A stretch of DNA of 35,953 nucleotides from positions 1 to 35,953 of the forward strand of contig CAIQQR010000041.1 in assembly GCA_903874055.1 (NCBI GenBank), given 5' to 3'. Every line of letters begins with the position of its first letter. Within the stretch, counting starts at the first letter, position 1. The position numbers were made by a program, and so were the translations under genes. Positions 25,875-34,621 of this stretch are shown piece by piece. The notes below the pieces were generated by a model. It was not told where the DNA came from and did no database searches. It saw nothing but the letters and a program-made list of their open reading frames with translations. The DNA is from an uncultured Bacteroidota bacterium. Lineage in GTDB: Bacteria; Bacteroidota; Bacteroidia; Chitinophagales; Chitinophagaceae.

Positions 25875-25915
25875 TTAAAAAAGCCCTGAAACTATTAAGT
25901 ACCAGGGCTTTTTAA
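25875..25915. terminator. Bidirectional terminator between the ABC exporter and DksA-like genes
   Basis: A 13-bp stem (TTAAAAAGCCCTG-type left arm, CAGGGCTTTTTAA right arm) with A/T runs on both sides lies between convergent genes. The 85 bases before it, after the exporter stop, show nothing recognisable. Confidence 0.85.
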
Positions 25916-25929
25916 TTATTTGTAAACGC

Positions 25930-27024
25930 TTATTTAGACTCGTTCTCTTTTGCAGAAACCGTAGTTGTTGTATGAGGTACAGACATTAAACGCTCTTTAG
26001 GAATTTTTGTTCCGGTGATTCTACAAATACCGTAAGTTTTGTTTTCAATACGCATTAATGCATATTCTAATTTTTGAATTACACCAATGTTTTGACTTAC
26101 TTTACTTGCTAACAATTCTCTCTCCATACTCACTGTTCCATCTTCCATGGTCATATATCTAGCATCGTCAATATCACCGCCAAACGCTCCTGTATGTCGC
26201 ATTTGATCTTTATAATACGCTACTTGATTTTTTAATTCATCTAATTTCTTAAGCACTACTTCTTTAAATTCTGCTAGTTCAGTATCTGTATATCTTATTA
26301 AGGTATCAGTAGATTTTTCTACGTCCTTTCTTTTTTCCATTGAAACATACCCAGGCTGGTAAGGAACGCTTCCTTTTGCAGTAATCTTTGGCACTTTTAC
26401 TTCCTTGATAGGCTCAGCTGCTTTGCGCACTGGCTTTACTGGAGGAGTTGGCACTTTCGGAACTGGTTTTGCAGGTGGAACATATTTTTCAACAGGTTTA
26501 ACTGGCGCTGCAGCTTTTACAGGAACAGTTGGCTTTGCAGCTGGTTTTGCAGCAGGTTTAGCTGGTGCTTTAGCAGGAGCCTTTGCTGGAGCAGCTTTAG
26601 CTACTGGCTTAGCAGGTGCTGGTTTAGTAACAACTTTAGCTGGTGCTTTAACAGGTGCTTTTGCAGGAGCGGCTTTTGCTACTGGTTTAGCAGGTGCTTT
26701 TGCAGGAGCTGCCTTTTTTGCAGGAGCTTTAGCAGGTGCTGGTTTTGCAACTACTTTAGCTGCTGGTTTAGCAGTTTTTGCAGGGGCTGCTTTTGCAACT
26801 ACTTTAGCTGCTGGTTTAGCAGTTTTTGCAGGGGCTGCTTTTTTAACAGGAGCCTTGGCTGGAGCTTTAGCAGGTGCTGCTTTTTTAACAGCTGCCCCTT
26901 TTTTTGCTGGAGCCGCTTTTTTTGCAGGTGCCTTAGCTGGAGCCTTTGCAGGTGCCGCTTTTTTAACAGGTGCCCCTTTTTTTGCTGGAGCCGCTTTTTT
27001 TGGCGCTATTTTCTTTGTAGCCAT
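25930..27024 (-). CDS. Histone-H1-like Lys/Ala/Pro arm fused to a degenerate TraR/DksA domain
   Basis: A 364-residue two-part protein. Residues 1-230 are almost only Lys, Ala, Pro and Val (KKAAPAK, KAPAK and PAAKVVAK units), like histone-H1-type bacterial DNA-binding tails. Residues 235-364 match the TraR/DksA family: a coiled-coil region (FKEVVLKKLDELKNQVAYYKDQM), acidic DIDDARYM, and the closing YGICRITGTKIPKERLMSVPHTT. Only one of the four zinc-finger cysteines remains, so zinc is probably not bound, as in many Bacteroidota members. It starts two bases after the ileS stop (TAA-CT-ATG), which implies translational coupling. I infer nucleoid or RNA-polymerase binding; neither is shown. Confidence 0.85.
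   Translation of the reverse strand: MATKKIAPKKAAPAKKGAPVKKAAPAKAPAKAPAKKAAPAKKGAAVKKAAPAKAPAKAPVKKAAPAKTAKPAAKVVAKAAPAKTAKPAAKVVAKPAPAKAPAKKAAPAKAPAKPVAKAAPAKAPVKAPAKVVTKPAPAKPVAKAAPAKAPAKAPAKPAAKPAAKPTVPVKAAAPVKPVEKYVPPAKPVPKVPTPPVKPVRKAAEPIKEVKVPKITAKGSVPYQPGYVSMEKRKDVEKSTDTLIRYTDTELAEFKEVVLKKLDELKNQVAYYKDQMRHTGAFGGDIDDARYMTMEDGTVSMERELLASKVSQNIGVIQKLEYALMRIENKTYGICRITGTKIPKERLMSVPHTTTTVSAKENESK
26743..26838 (-). repeat. Exact 48-bp tandem duplication inside the Lys/Ala/Pro arm
   Basis: Positions 26743-26790 and 26791-26838 are identical. Each copy encodes a 16-residue unit around KTAKPAAKVVAKAAPA. The lack of any synonymous difference points to recent slippage or unequal exchange. Confidence 0.9.
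26893..27002 (-). repeat. 78-bp-period imperfect repeat at the start of the Lys/Ala/Pro arm
   Basis: A 32-base stretch at 26893-26924 recurs exactly at 26971-27002. It marks a 26-residue unit (KKAAPAKKGAPV.. / KKAAPAKKGAAV..) repeated with few changes. Confidence 0.8.
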
Positions 27025-27026
27025 AG

Positions 27027-30000
27027 TTATCCTTTTTGTAAAACTGAAATCCTTAATTTATGGTCATTAATCTCGACATCCACTCCGTCTTCTAAAGCCG
27101 GAACCCAGTCAATACCCAATGCCAATATTTCGTCGCAAATATAATTGGAAAATTCATTAATAGCATCCTTCAAATCAGCGTTATCCACAATTCGGAGTAA
27201 AATCTTGTCAGTTAGCTCAAAATTGGCCTCTTTTCGGATACTTTGGACCCTATTTATCAATTCTCGAGCATTTCCTTCCTTTACCAAAGCAGGACTTAAG
27301 GTAATATCTAAGGCTACAGTGAGTGCATTTTTAACAGCAACACTCCAACCAGGAATGTCTTCGGCAATAATTTCGACCTCCGAAACCAATAATGGGATCA
27401 ATTCACCTTCAATATCTAAATTCAATACACCTTCTTTTTCAAGCTGACTAATTTGTACCTGACTTAAACTTGATATTACCGCAGAAGCTTGTTTCATTTT
27501 AGTACCCAACTTGGCACCCAATAATTTAAAATTAGGCTTCAGCTTTTTGCTAATCACTCCTTCGGTCTCAGTGATATAATTTATTTCTTTAACATTAACC
27601 TCGGCCAAAATCAATTCTTCCATTTGTTCAATGGCTGCTTTTTGTTTTGGATCCAATACAGGGATTAATATTTTTTGTAATGGCTGACGTACTTTGATAT
27701 TTACTTTTTTACGAATAGATAATACCAATGAACAAATATCCTGTGCCATTTGCATGCGCTCTTCTAATGCAAGATCCATTTTAGCAGTGTCCGCTTTTGG
27801 AAAATCTACATGATGAATTGATGTTGCTTTATGACGTTTTGTAATTCCGTTTAAATTTCTGAATACTTGATCACAAAAGAATGGTGCTATTGGCGCCATT
27901 AGTCTTGTGATAGTTTCTAAACATTCATATAAGGTTTGATAAGCTGCAATTTTATCGGCAGTATAAGTTCCTTTCCAAAAACGACGACGACATAAACGAA
28001 CATACCAGTTGCTCAAATGCTCATCCACAAAGGTTTCTATCGCACGACCTGCATTAGTTGGTTCAAAGTCATCCATCGAAGTTGTAACGGTTTGCACCAA
28101 ACTATTTAATGAAGAAATAATCCAACGATCAATTTCGGGACGATCTGCAACAGGAATATAATCTTGTTCAAATTTGAATCCATCTACATTTGCATACAAA
28201 ACAAAAAACTGATAAGTGTTATATAAGGTTCCAAAGAATTTTCTTTGTATTTCCTGTATTCCAGATAAATCAAATTTCAAATTATCCCATGGCGATGCGT
28301 TGGTTACTAAATACCATCTTGTTGCGTCAGCTCCATATTTTTCTAAAGTTTCAAATGGATTCACCACATTACCCAAACGCTTACTCATTTTGTTTCCATT
28401 CTTATCCAATACCAAACCATTACTCATAACTGCTTTGTAGGCAACGCTATCAAATAGTAATACACCCAAAGTATGTAAAGTATAAAACCATCCACGAGTT
28501 TGATCCACCCCTTCGCAAATAAAATCAGCAGGGAAGGCTTCGCCTTTGTCAATTAAATCTTTGTTCTCAAATGGATAATGCCATTGTGCGTAAGGCATGG
28601 CCCCTGAGTCAAACCAAACGTCAACAAGGTCTGACACCCTTTTCATGGGTTGGCCTGAAGGGCTTAATAATTCAATTTGATCCACAAATGGTTTGTGCAA
28701 ATCCACATCCAATTTCCCATCTACTATTTGCAAATTCACTTCCTTATTGTATCCTTTTTCTTTAGCAGCTACAAATAAAGTTGTCAATTCTTGGATAGAT
28801 CCCACACAAATTTCTTCCGTACCATCCTCGGTTCTCCAAATAGGCAATGGTGTTCCCCAATATCTACTACGAGATAAATTCCAATCCACCATATTCTCTA
28901 GCCAGTTACCAAAACGACCCTCTCCTGTACTCTTTGGTTTCCAATTAATGGTTTTATTTAATTCTACTAAACGATCTTTAACCGCAGTTGTTTTAATAAA
29001 CCAAGCGTCTAATGGATAATACAAAATGGGTTTATCTGTTCTCCAACAATGTGGATAATTGTGTTCGTATTTCTCAACTTTAAAAGCACGATTTTCTTTT
29101 TTCAATTTTACACAGATGTCTACATTCACATCTACATAATCTTTTTCATCTTTGTAGTTTTTTACAAAACGGCCACTGAATTCTCCAACACCCTCTACAA
29201 ATTTGCCTTCTCTATCCACCAATGTAATTATACCTAAATTATTTTTTTGTCCTACCTTATAGTCATCCGCACCAAATGCTGGTGAAGTATGTACAATACC
29301 AGTTCCATCTTCGGTTGTAACGAAATCGCCTAATATAATTTTAAATGGATCTCCTTCAAATGTAGTAGGATCATTTGCTTCAAATGGCATCAATTGCTCA
29401 TAACGCAAATCGTTTAATTGAGTGCCTTTAAATTCTGCCAATATTTTCCAAGGAACTAATTTGTCGCCCTCTGCAAATGTTTCTAATGCTAATCCTTCTT
29501 CTTTAAAATACTTTGATAATAAGGCTTTCGCTAATACTACATTCACTGGCATTGCCGTATAAGGATTGTAGGTGGCCACTAATACATAATCAATATTTGG
29601 GCCTACGGTTAAACCTAAATTTGACGGCAATGTCCATGGAGTTGTTGTCCATGCCATAAAATACACGTCCTGATTATTTTTATTCGTAGCGGCAGCATCA
29701 AACAAAAATTGAGATGCATTGGATGGAATCGCTTTAAACATCACCACAGCCGAGGTATCTTTCACATCCTTATAAGTGCCTGGTTGATTTAATTCGTGTG
29801 AACTTAATCCAGTACCTGCGGCAGGCGAATAAGGTTGAATACTTACACTTTGATATAGGTATCCTTTTTTATAAAGTGTACTTAATATCCACCAAAGTGT
29901 TTCAATATAATTATTTTCAAAAGTGATATATGGATTATTCAAATCAACCCAGTATCCCATTTTGTTGGTAATATCATCCCATTCCTTCTTGTATCTTAAA

Positions 30001-30377
30001 ACTGCTTCACGACATTTTTTATTATACGCTTCTACCGTAATTTTTTTGCCAATATCTTCCTTTGTAATACCTAATTCTTTTTCAACACCCAACTCTACAG
30101 GTAAGCCATGCGTATCCCATCCTCCTTTTCTTTTTACCTGAAAACCTTGCATCGTTTTATAACGACACATCATATCTTTTAAAGTTCTTGAAATAACATG
30201 GTGAATACCTGGCATTCCATTGGCACTTGGAGGTCCTTCATAAAACACAAATGGGGTTTTACCCTCACGTAAACTAACGGATTGCTCAAATGCTTGTTCT
30301 TTTTTCCAAGCTGCTAATATTTCCGCCTCAATTGTAGGCAGATGTAAGCCATTGAATTCTGGATATTGATTGCTCAT
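27027..30377 (-). CDS. ileS: Isoleucyl-tRNA synthetase, type-2-like, with GIHH in place of HIGH
   Basis: It charges tRNA-Ile. The 1116 residues show the class I core, but the HIGH position (57-60) reads GIHH (NGMPGIHHVISR), with the first and third residues swapped. KMSKR is intact (GNKMSKRLGNVV). The editing domain is present (TTTPWTLPSNLGL and GTGIVHTSPAFGADDY). The length and the lack of a C-terminal zinc finger fit the eukaryote-like type 2 IleRS rather than the ~940-residue type 1. I start at the ATG at 30377 (MSNQYPEFNGL); a longer frame reaching 30446 has no family match. It lies 98 bases after lspA and is followed at two bases by the DksA-like gene. Confidence 0.96.
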   Translation of the reverse strand: MSNQYPEFNGLHLPTIEAEILAAWKKEQAFEQSVSLREGKTPFVFYEGPPSANGMPGIHHVISRTLKDMMCRYKTMQGFQVKRKGGWDTHGLPVELGVEKELGITKEDIGKKITVEAYNKKCREAVLRYKKEWDDITNKMGYWVDLNNPYITFENNYIETLWWILSTLYKKGYLYQSVSIQPYSPAAGTGLSSHELNQPGTYKDVKDTSAVVMFKAIPSNASQFLFDAAATNKNNQDVYFMAWTTTPWTLPSNLGLTVGPNIDYVLVATYNPYTAMPVNVVLAKALLSKYFKEEGLALETFAEGDKLVPWKILAEFKGTQLNDLRYEQLMPFEANDPTTFEGDPFKIILGDFVTTEDGTGIVHTSPAFGADDYKVGQKNNLGIITLVDREGKFVEGVGEFSGRFVKNYKDEKDYVDVNVDICVKLKKENRAFKVEKYEHNYPHCWRTDKPILYYPLDAWFIKTTAVKDRLVELNKTINWKPKSTGEGRFGNWLENMVDWNLSRSRYWGTPLPIWRTEDGTEEICVGSIQELTTLFVAAKEKGYNKEVNLQIVDGKLDVDLHKPFVDQIELLSPSGQPMKRVSDLVDVWFDSGAMPYAQWHYPFENKDLIDKGEAFPADFICEGVDQTRGWFYTLHTLGVLLFDSVAYKAVMSNGLVLDKNGNKMSKRLGNVVNPFETLEKYGADATRWYLVTNASPWDNLKFDLSGIQEIQRKFFGTLYNTYQFFVLYANVDGFKFEQDYIPVADRPEIDRWIISSLNSLVQTVTTSMDDFEPTNAGRAIETFVDEHLSNWYVRLCRRRFWKGTYTADKIAAYQTLYECLETITRLMAPIAPFFCDQVFRNLNGITKRHKATSIHHVDFPKADTAKMDLALEERMQMAQDICSLVLSIRKKVNIKVRQPLQKILIPVLDPKQKAAIEQMEELILAEVNVKEINYITETEGVISKKLKPNFKLLGAKLGTKMKQASAVISSLSQVQISQLEKEGVLNLDIEGELIPLLVSEVEIIAEDIPGWSVAVKNALTVALDITLSPALVKEGNARELINRVQSIRKEANFELTDKILLRIVDNADLKDAINEFSNYICDEILALGIDWVPALEDGVDVEINDHKLRISVLQKG

Positions 30378-30408
30378 AAAACGCTTATCGTAGCTGATTT
30401 TTAGGGCA

Positions 30409-30416
30409 CGAAGGTA
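30409..30416 (-). promoter_or_regulatory. Possible ileS promoter, variant -7 box
   Basis: The minus strand reads TACCTTCG, one mismatch from TAnnTTTG, 31 bases before the ileS ATG, with a T-rich stretch about 20 bases upstream. It lies in the 98-base gap after lspA and could start an ileS-dksA-like transcript. Confidence 0.25.
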
Positions 30417-30475
30417 CGAAATTGCATGGTAAAAATAGCACCCCAAAAATTAAGCCCAGCAAAGGCATTTGAATG

Positions 30476-31129
30476 CTACTCAGCTTCGGTTTCAGGTAAT
30501 GTTTCCTGATTTTCTGTATTATCTCCAAAAAACTTGCCTTGAAAAACAAATAAAGCAATTACGCCTGTACTAATTGCTGCATCGGCAAAATTGAAAACAG
30601 GGCGGAAAAATTCAAATTCTTCCCCTCCCCAAAATGGGAACCAGGATGGGAAATGCGCGTTACGAATTATTGGGAAATAGAACATGTCAACCACTTTGCC
30701 ATGTAATAATGGCGCATAACCTCCAGTCTGTGGGAATAATACTGCCACCTGTGAAGTAAAAGGGACGCTTTGTTCAAATAGAATCCCGTAAAACAAACTA
30801 TCAATTAAATTACCCACTGCACCAGCAAAAATCAATGATGCACATATAATAAACCCATTGTGGTATTTTTTTTCAATAAACCCTTTAATCAAGAAAACAC
30901 CCCAGATAACCGCAACCAATCTAAATAGGGTTAAAATGATTTTACCAAAACCACCGCCAAACTTTAAGCCCCAGGCCATCCCCTCATTTTCTACAAAATG
31001 AAGTCTTGCCCAATCACCTATCATTGCATGTTCCTCGCCAATGTAAAAATGGAGTTTGATATAAAACTTTATAGCTTGATCTATAAATAGTATTAGTAGA
31101 ATGAATGCAATTACCTTTTTCCCGTTCAT
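30476..31129 (-). CDS. lspA: Lipoprotein signal peptidase II
   Basis: LspA cleaves the signal peptide of prolipoproteins ahead of the lipidated cysteine, in the inner membrane. The 217 residues show four membrane helices and the family boxes: ENEGMAWG (47-54), GAVGNLIDSLFYG (103-115), GKVVDMF with catalytic D148, and FNFADAAIS with catalytic D183. It is some 50 residues longer than E. coli LspA. The extra length lies in two insertions: residues 116-142 before the first Asp and about 155-178 between the two. The C-terminus is acidic. It follows terC by 39 bases but has its own TAnnTTTG box. Confidence 0.95.
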   Translation of the reverse strand: MNGKKVIAFILLILFIDQAIKFYIKLHFYIGEEHAMIGDWARLHFVENEGMAWGLKFGGGFGKIILTLFRLVAVIWGVFLIKGFIEKKYHNGFIICASLIFAGAVGNLIDSLFYGILFEQSVPFTSQVAVLFPQTGGYAPLLHGKVVDMFYFPIIRNAHFPSWFPFWGGEEFEFFRPVFNFADAAISTGVIALFVFQGKFFGDNTENQETLPETEAE

Positions 31130-31148
31130 GCGATATTATTAATTATTT

Positions 31149-31156
31149 CAAAGATA
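31149..31156 (-). promoter_or_regulatory. Putative lspA promoter, -7 box
   Basis: The minus strand reads TATCTTTG, a perfect TAnnTTTG, exactly 19 bases before the lspA ATG. This is the same spacing as for frr and the transketolase subunit. Confidence 0.5.
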
Positions 31157-31168
31157 AGTTAGGATTTT

Positions 31169-32122
31169 TTATTCCTTTGTTAATTTTTGTTTGTTTTTGA
31201 AAACAGAATAAATGATAGAGCCTGTAATACAAAATACAATCACCAATAATGAAATGAGCACTTGTACACTTGGATCTTTTATCAAAAGATGAATATAATG
31301 TTCGCCAAGCATTTTTGCGCCAATAAATATCAGTACAATCGCAATACCTTGTTGTAAATACTGAAATTCTTTTACAGCACCTTTTAACAAAAAGAATAAT
31401 GATCTTAAGCCAAGTACCGCAAAAATATTGGAAGTATATATCACCAAACTATTTTGTGAAATACCCATTACTGCAGGAATAGAATCCAATGCAAATACAA
31501 TATCAATGGATGCTAATAATACCACTACCACAAACAAACTTGTATAAACTGGCTTGTTATTATGATCCCTTATAACAAATTTACCGTCGCCATCCGTGCT
31601 ACCAATTGGCAAAATCTTTTTTAGAAATTTATAAATTTTAGATTCATGTGGATCAAAATGATCAGACTCATTAGCAACAAACATTTTATATCCTGTATAT
31701 ACTAAAAACAGTCCAAATATATATAACACCCATGCAAACTTGGCCACTAAAGCAACACCAAGTGTGATGAAAATAATTCTAAACACAATGGCTGCCAATA
31801 TTCCAATCAATAATACTCTTGGGTAATTTTTTTCTTTCACTTTAAAGGCGTCAAAAATTAAAATAAAAACAAAAATATTATCTACACTTAAACTCCATTC
31901 CATTAAGTAGCCACTTAAATATTCAAGTCCAATTTTTTGTCCTTCTTCAAACCACAAAAAAGCAAAGAATGCAAAGGCCAATAATATCCAAAAAAAAGTT
32001 TGATTCATTGCTTTCGAGATAGTCATTACACTTCCTTTTTTACTCAAAAAGCCAAGGTCAAGTATTAAGGCGAGCAAAATAACTACTCCAAAAACAGTGT
32101 AAACTAATTGGTCTGTACTCAT
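31169..32122 (-). CDS. TerC/Alx-family membrane protein
   Basis: A 317-residue protein with about nine membrane helices. The TerC signatures are visible: EWSLSVDNIFVFILIFDAF near residue 75-93, and its second-half counterpart ASIDIVFALDSIPAVMGIS. In other bacteria TerC/Alx proteins export Mn2+ and protect exported metalloproteins, or are linked to tellurite resistance. The first function is the better guess here, but nothing nearby decides it. The gene begins 21 bases after the gldFG stop, so it is probably cotranscribed. No yybP-ykoY manganese riboswitch can fit in that gap. Confidence 0.9.
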   Translation of the reverse strand: MSTDQLVYTVFGVVILLALILDLGFLSKKGSVMTISKAMNQTFFWILLAFAFFAFLWFEEGQKIGLEYLSGYLMEWSLSVDNIFVFILIFDAFKVKEKNYPRVLLIGILAAIVFRIIFITLGVALVAKFAWVLYIFGLFLVYTGYKMFVANESDHFDPHESKIYKFLKKILPIGSTDGDGKFVIRDHNNKPVYTSLFVVVVLLASIDIVFALDSIPAVMGISQNSLVIYTSNIFAVLGLRSLFFLLKGAVKEFQYLQQGIAIVLIFIGAKMLGEHYIHLLIKDPSVQVLISLLVIVFCITGSIIYSVFKNKQKLTKE

Positions 32123-32143
32123 GAAATGATTTTAAATATTTAT

Positions 32144-34597
32144 TTATACTGCATATTGATTTTTACGCAATCTTGTAAATATAACAAAGAACAAAGCTAA
32201 TATAAATAATGGTCCAAAAACAATTGCCAACTGCCAATACAATCTACCGTTTGCCAATTTTTGCTTATCTAAAAGTCTTAAAACAATTGTCTTATTTCTA
32301 CTATCCAATAAGCCAGCTGGTTCATTCAAATATGAAATTGCATTTAAATAAAAACTTTTATTAGCAAACTGAAATTCATCAAAAGGCAACATTCCCATAG
32401 TCATTGGCACCTGCTCGCCATTGTCGTTTCTTGCAATTTTATTGGTAAGAATATCAGCATCCGCAATTACAATTTGCTTTGAAGAGGCAATCCCTTTGCC
32501 ACTAAAATCCTTTCCTGTATACAATTTAATACTATCCTGTAAAGCGGGAGAAATACGATTTGCATAAAGGGAAGAAAAACTACCTTCCAATAATACAGCA
32601 ACCGGCACCTTGCTTTTATTAAATGACTTGAATTCAGACTCGTCTTTGACACTATTTAAACTCACTAAATTTGGAGTAGTTATAAACCTTGAATTCGTAT
32701 CGGTACTAAGTAATATTGTTTTTTTAATCCCTTTTGTTGCAATGGTATCAATGCTAGATGGGAATAAAGTCAATACTCGATCCATGTTTTGAGTAATGGC
32801 AGAATTTTCATTGCCATATAAAAAAGGATAGTAAGGCCATGGTAATCTTTGAATCATAGGAGATCCATCTGCTTGCCTGCCCACCACAATTGGGAGTTTT
32901 GAGCAGTTTAAATCCTGCACTAAATTAGAATTTATCCTTACGCCATATTTAAAAAGCAGATCATCCAAACCTAGTCCTCTATCATATGCCACATAGGAGC
33001 CATTGGTTTTTTGAAGGCTATCATATTCGGCATATAGTTTATCAATTGCCCATATGATATTACCTCCCGACATCACATACTGATCTAATTTTAATTTATC
33101 CGCATCGGTGAAAGTTATGCTTGGCTTTACTATTACAAGTGTTTTTATTTTTGAAGCATCGGGATAACCTTTCTTTAAATCGAATACCGATAAACGATAT
33201 TGATTTTTAATGGATGCGCCAATATCATTCACGGTTAAATCTACCGGCTCTCCATTACCAATCAAATAACTTACTTGAGGAATAGTAGGTCGATTTAACA
33301 AATAAATAGCTTGTACAAATTTATATTCCAACAGCGCCTCCGCCGCATTTGCACTCGCTTCTACGTCCTCAGTAGGAATATCTTTTACAACATTATAGGG
33401 CTTGAAGAATTTTTTACTTGAGCGTAAATCAATTGCATAAGGTTTCATTCCCTCTACTTCAACTACCGCACCAGGTATGATTAATTGGTCCACTCGCCTA
33501 TCCGATTCATCATTTGATTGTTGAATGCGCTCAATAGGAACGCCTAGTTTTGATAAACTATCGTAAAATTGATACAAGGCTGTGTCTTGGTACTTTTTAC
33601 TTGGCAGTTCTAATTGCCAATCAATGTGCTGAGGATTGATTTGTTTTAAATGAATTAAAAGTGAGATGGTAGATTGAGCAATTTTTTTATAATAAGTGGG
33701 AATATCTCCTCCTAAGTATAAATGAATTTTAACAGGAGCTGTCAATTCCTTGATAATCTCTTTTGAATTTGTGCTAATGGAATATCTACTATCTTTTGTT
33801 AAATCCAACTGAGTTGTAAAAATACTTGCAGCATAATTGATGAAAATAATGGATACTAATATAATTGTATAGCGTACTTTACCTTTGATTTGCTCAACTG
33901 TGCCGGCTAAAAACAAAAGTATAAAAGATAAAAAATAAATACTGTCTCCAATAGCAATGACGCCCTTGCTCATGTTTTGATAGTGGTAAGAGAGCCCTAA
34001 TTGTTGAAAATAATAATCAAACCCATTTTTAAAAATAGGGGTGGCGCTTATCCAATCAAATCCTTTGAATAATAAAATTGAAATAGTAATGGACATTAGT
34101 AAAGCAACAATTGGATTTTTTGTTGAGCTGCTTGCAAATACGCCCACAATGGTATATACAGCAGCCAAACAAATTAGACCAAAATAGGAACCCAAGGTCG
34201 CACCCCAATCCAACCCGCCAACCGAACTTAAATTATCTATTGCAACTGCATAAAAAAAAGTAGGTATAATAGCCGCAACCACAATTAGAAGCGCGCCTAT
34301 AAATTTTGAAGCCGCTAATTGAGCAGATTTAATGGGAAGGGTTTTTAAAATTTCATAAGTGCCTTGCTTATACTCTTCAGAAAAAGTTCTCATGGTAATA
34401 GCCGGTACAAGCAATAATAAAAACCAGGGAGCAAAATCGAAATACGCCTGTAAGGAAGCATAGCCAAAGTCAAAAATATTAAAATTGGGCAGGACAAATA
34501 AAAATAAGCCATTAATCAATAAGTAAAACCCTATGATTAAATAGCCGGTTAAACCGCTAAAGTATTGCGACCACTCTTTTTTACATATTGCCCACAT
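32144..34597 (-). CDS. Fused GldF-GldG gliding-type ABC transporter protein
   Basis: GldF (permease) and GldG (auxiliary substrate-binding-like protein) work with the ATPase GldA in Bacteroidota gliding or secretion-linked transport. Here both are in one 817-residue chain. Residues 1-~235 are the GldF permease, with six helices, starting MWAICKKEWSQYFSGLTGYL and including RTFSEEYKQGTYEILKTLP. A helix at about 240-260 is followed by the GldG body (YSISTNSKEIIKELTAPVKIHLYLGG..) and a C-terminal helix ending in a basic tail (RLRKNQYAV). I start at the ATG at 34597, the usual GldF N-terminus; a TTG at 34624 abuts the previous gene's terminator. GldA is not in the window. Confidence 0.87.
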   Translation of the reverse strand: MWAICKKEWSQYFSGLTGYLIIGFYLLINGLFLFVLPNFNIFDFGYASLQAYFDFAPWFLLLLVPAITMRTFSEEYKQGTYEILKTLPIKSAQLAASKFIGALLIVVAAIIPTFFYAVAIDNLSSVGGLDWGATLGSYFGLICLAAVYTIVGVFASSSTKNPIVALLMSITISILLFKGFDWISATPIFKNGFDYYFQQLGLSYHYQNMSKGVIAIGDSIYFLSFILLFLAGTVEQIKGKVRYTIILVSIIFINYAASIFTTQLDLTKDSRYSISTNSKEIIKELTAPVKIHLYLGGDIPTYYKKIAQSTISLLIHLKQINPQHIDWQLELPSKKYQDTALYQFYDSLSKLGVPIERIQQSNDESDRRVDQLIIPGAVVEVEGMKPYAIDLRSSKKFFKPYNVVKDIPTEDVEASANAAEALLEYKFVQAIYLLNRPTIPQVSYLIGNGEPVDLTVNDIGASIKNQYRLSVFDLKKGYPDASKIKTLVIVKPSITFTDADKLKLDQYVMSGGNIIWAIDKLYAEYDSLQKTNGSYVAYDRGLGLDDLLFKYGVRINSNLVQDLNCSKLPIVVGRQADGSPMIQRLPWPYYPFLYGNENSAITQNMDRVLTLFPSSIDTIATKGIKKTILLSTDTNSRFITTPNLVSLNSVKDESEFKSFNKSKVPVAVLLEGSFSSLYANRISPALQDSIKLYTGKDFSGKGIASSKQIVIADADILTNKIARNDNGEQVPMTMGMLPFDEFQFANKSFYLNAISYLNEPAGLLDSRNKTIVLRLLDKQKLANGRLYWQLAIVFGPLFILALFFVIFTRLRKNQYAV

Positions 34598-34602
34598 AGG
34601 TT

Positions 34603-34610
34603 CAAAGCTA
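34603..34610 (-). promoter_or_regulatory. Putative gldFG promoter, -7 box (leaderless spacing)
   Basis: The minus strand reads TAGCTTTG, a perfect TAnnTTTG, five bases before the gldFG ATG and just after the isc terminator. A -33 element at the usual distance would lie inside the terminator hairpin, and none is visible there. Confidence 0.4.
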
Positions 34611-34621
34611 CTATAAATAAT

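Noticed and set aside
26405..27070. A 221-codon open frame on the plus strand, Gly/Ala/Phe-rich
   Set aside because: It is the complement of the Lys/Ala/Pro repeat region; low-complexity codons keep the other strand open. No promoter or family match.
27181..27189. An exact DnaA box (TTATCCACA) on the plus strand
   Set aside because: It is isolated and lies within ileS coding sequence; there is no cluster of boxes or AT-rich unwinding region, so no origin is indicated.
28190..29237. Several open frames of 60-110 codons on the plus strand inside ileS
   Set aside because: They lie wholly within a conserved synthetase gene on the other strand and encode no recognisable protein.
31123..31168. 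A manganese (yybP-ykoY) riboswitch linked to terC
   Set aside because: terC begins 21 bases after gldFG, leaving no room, and no matching structure is seen near lspA.
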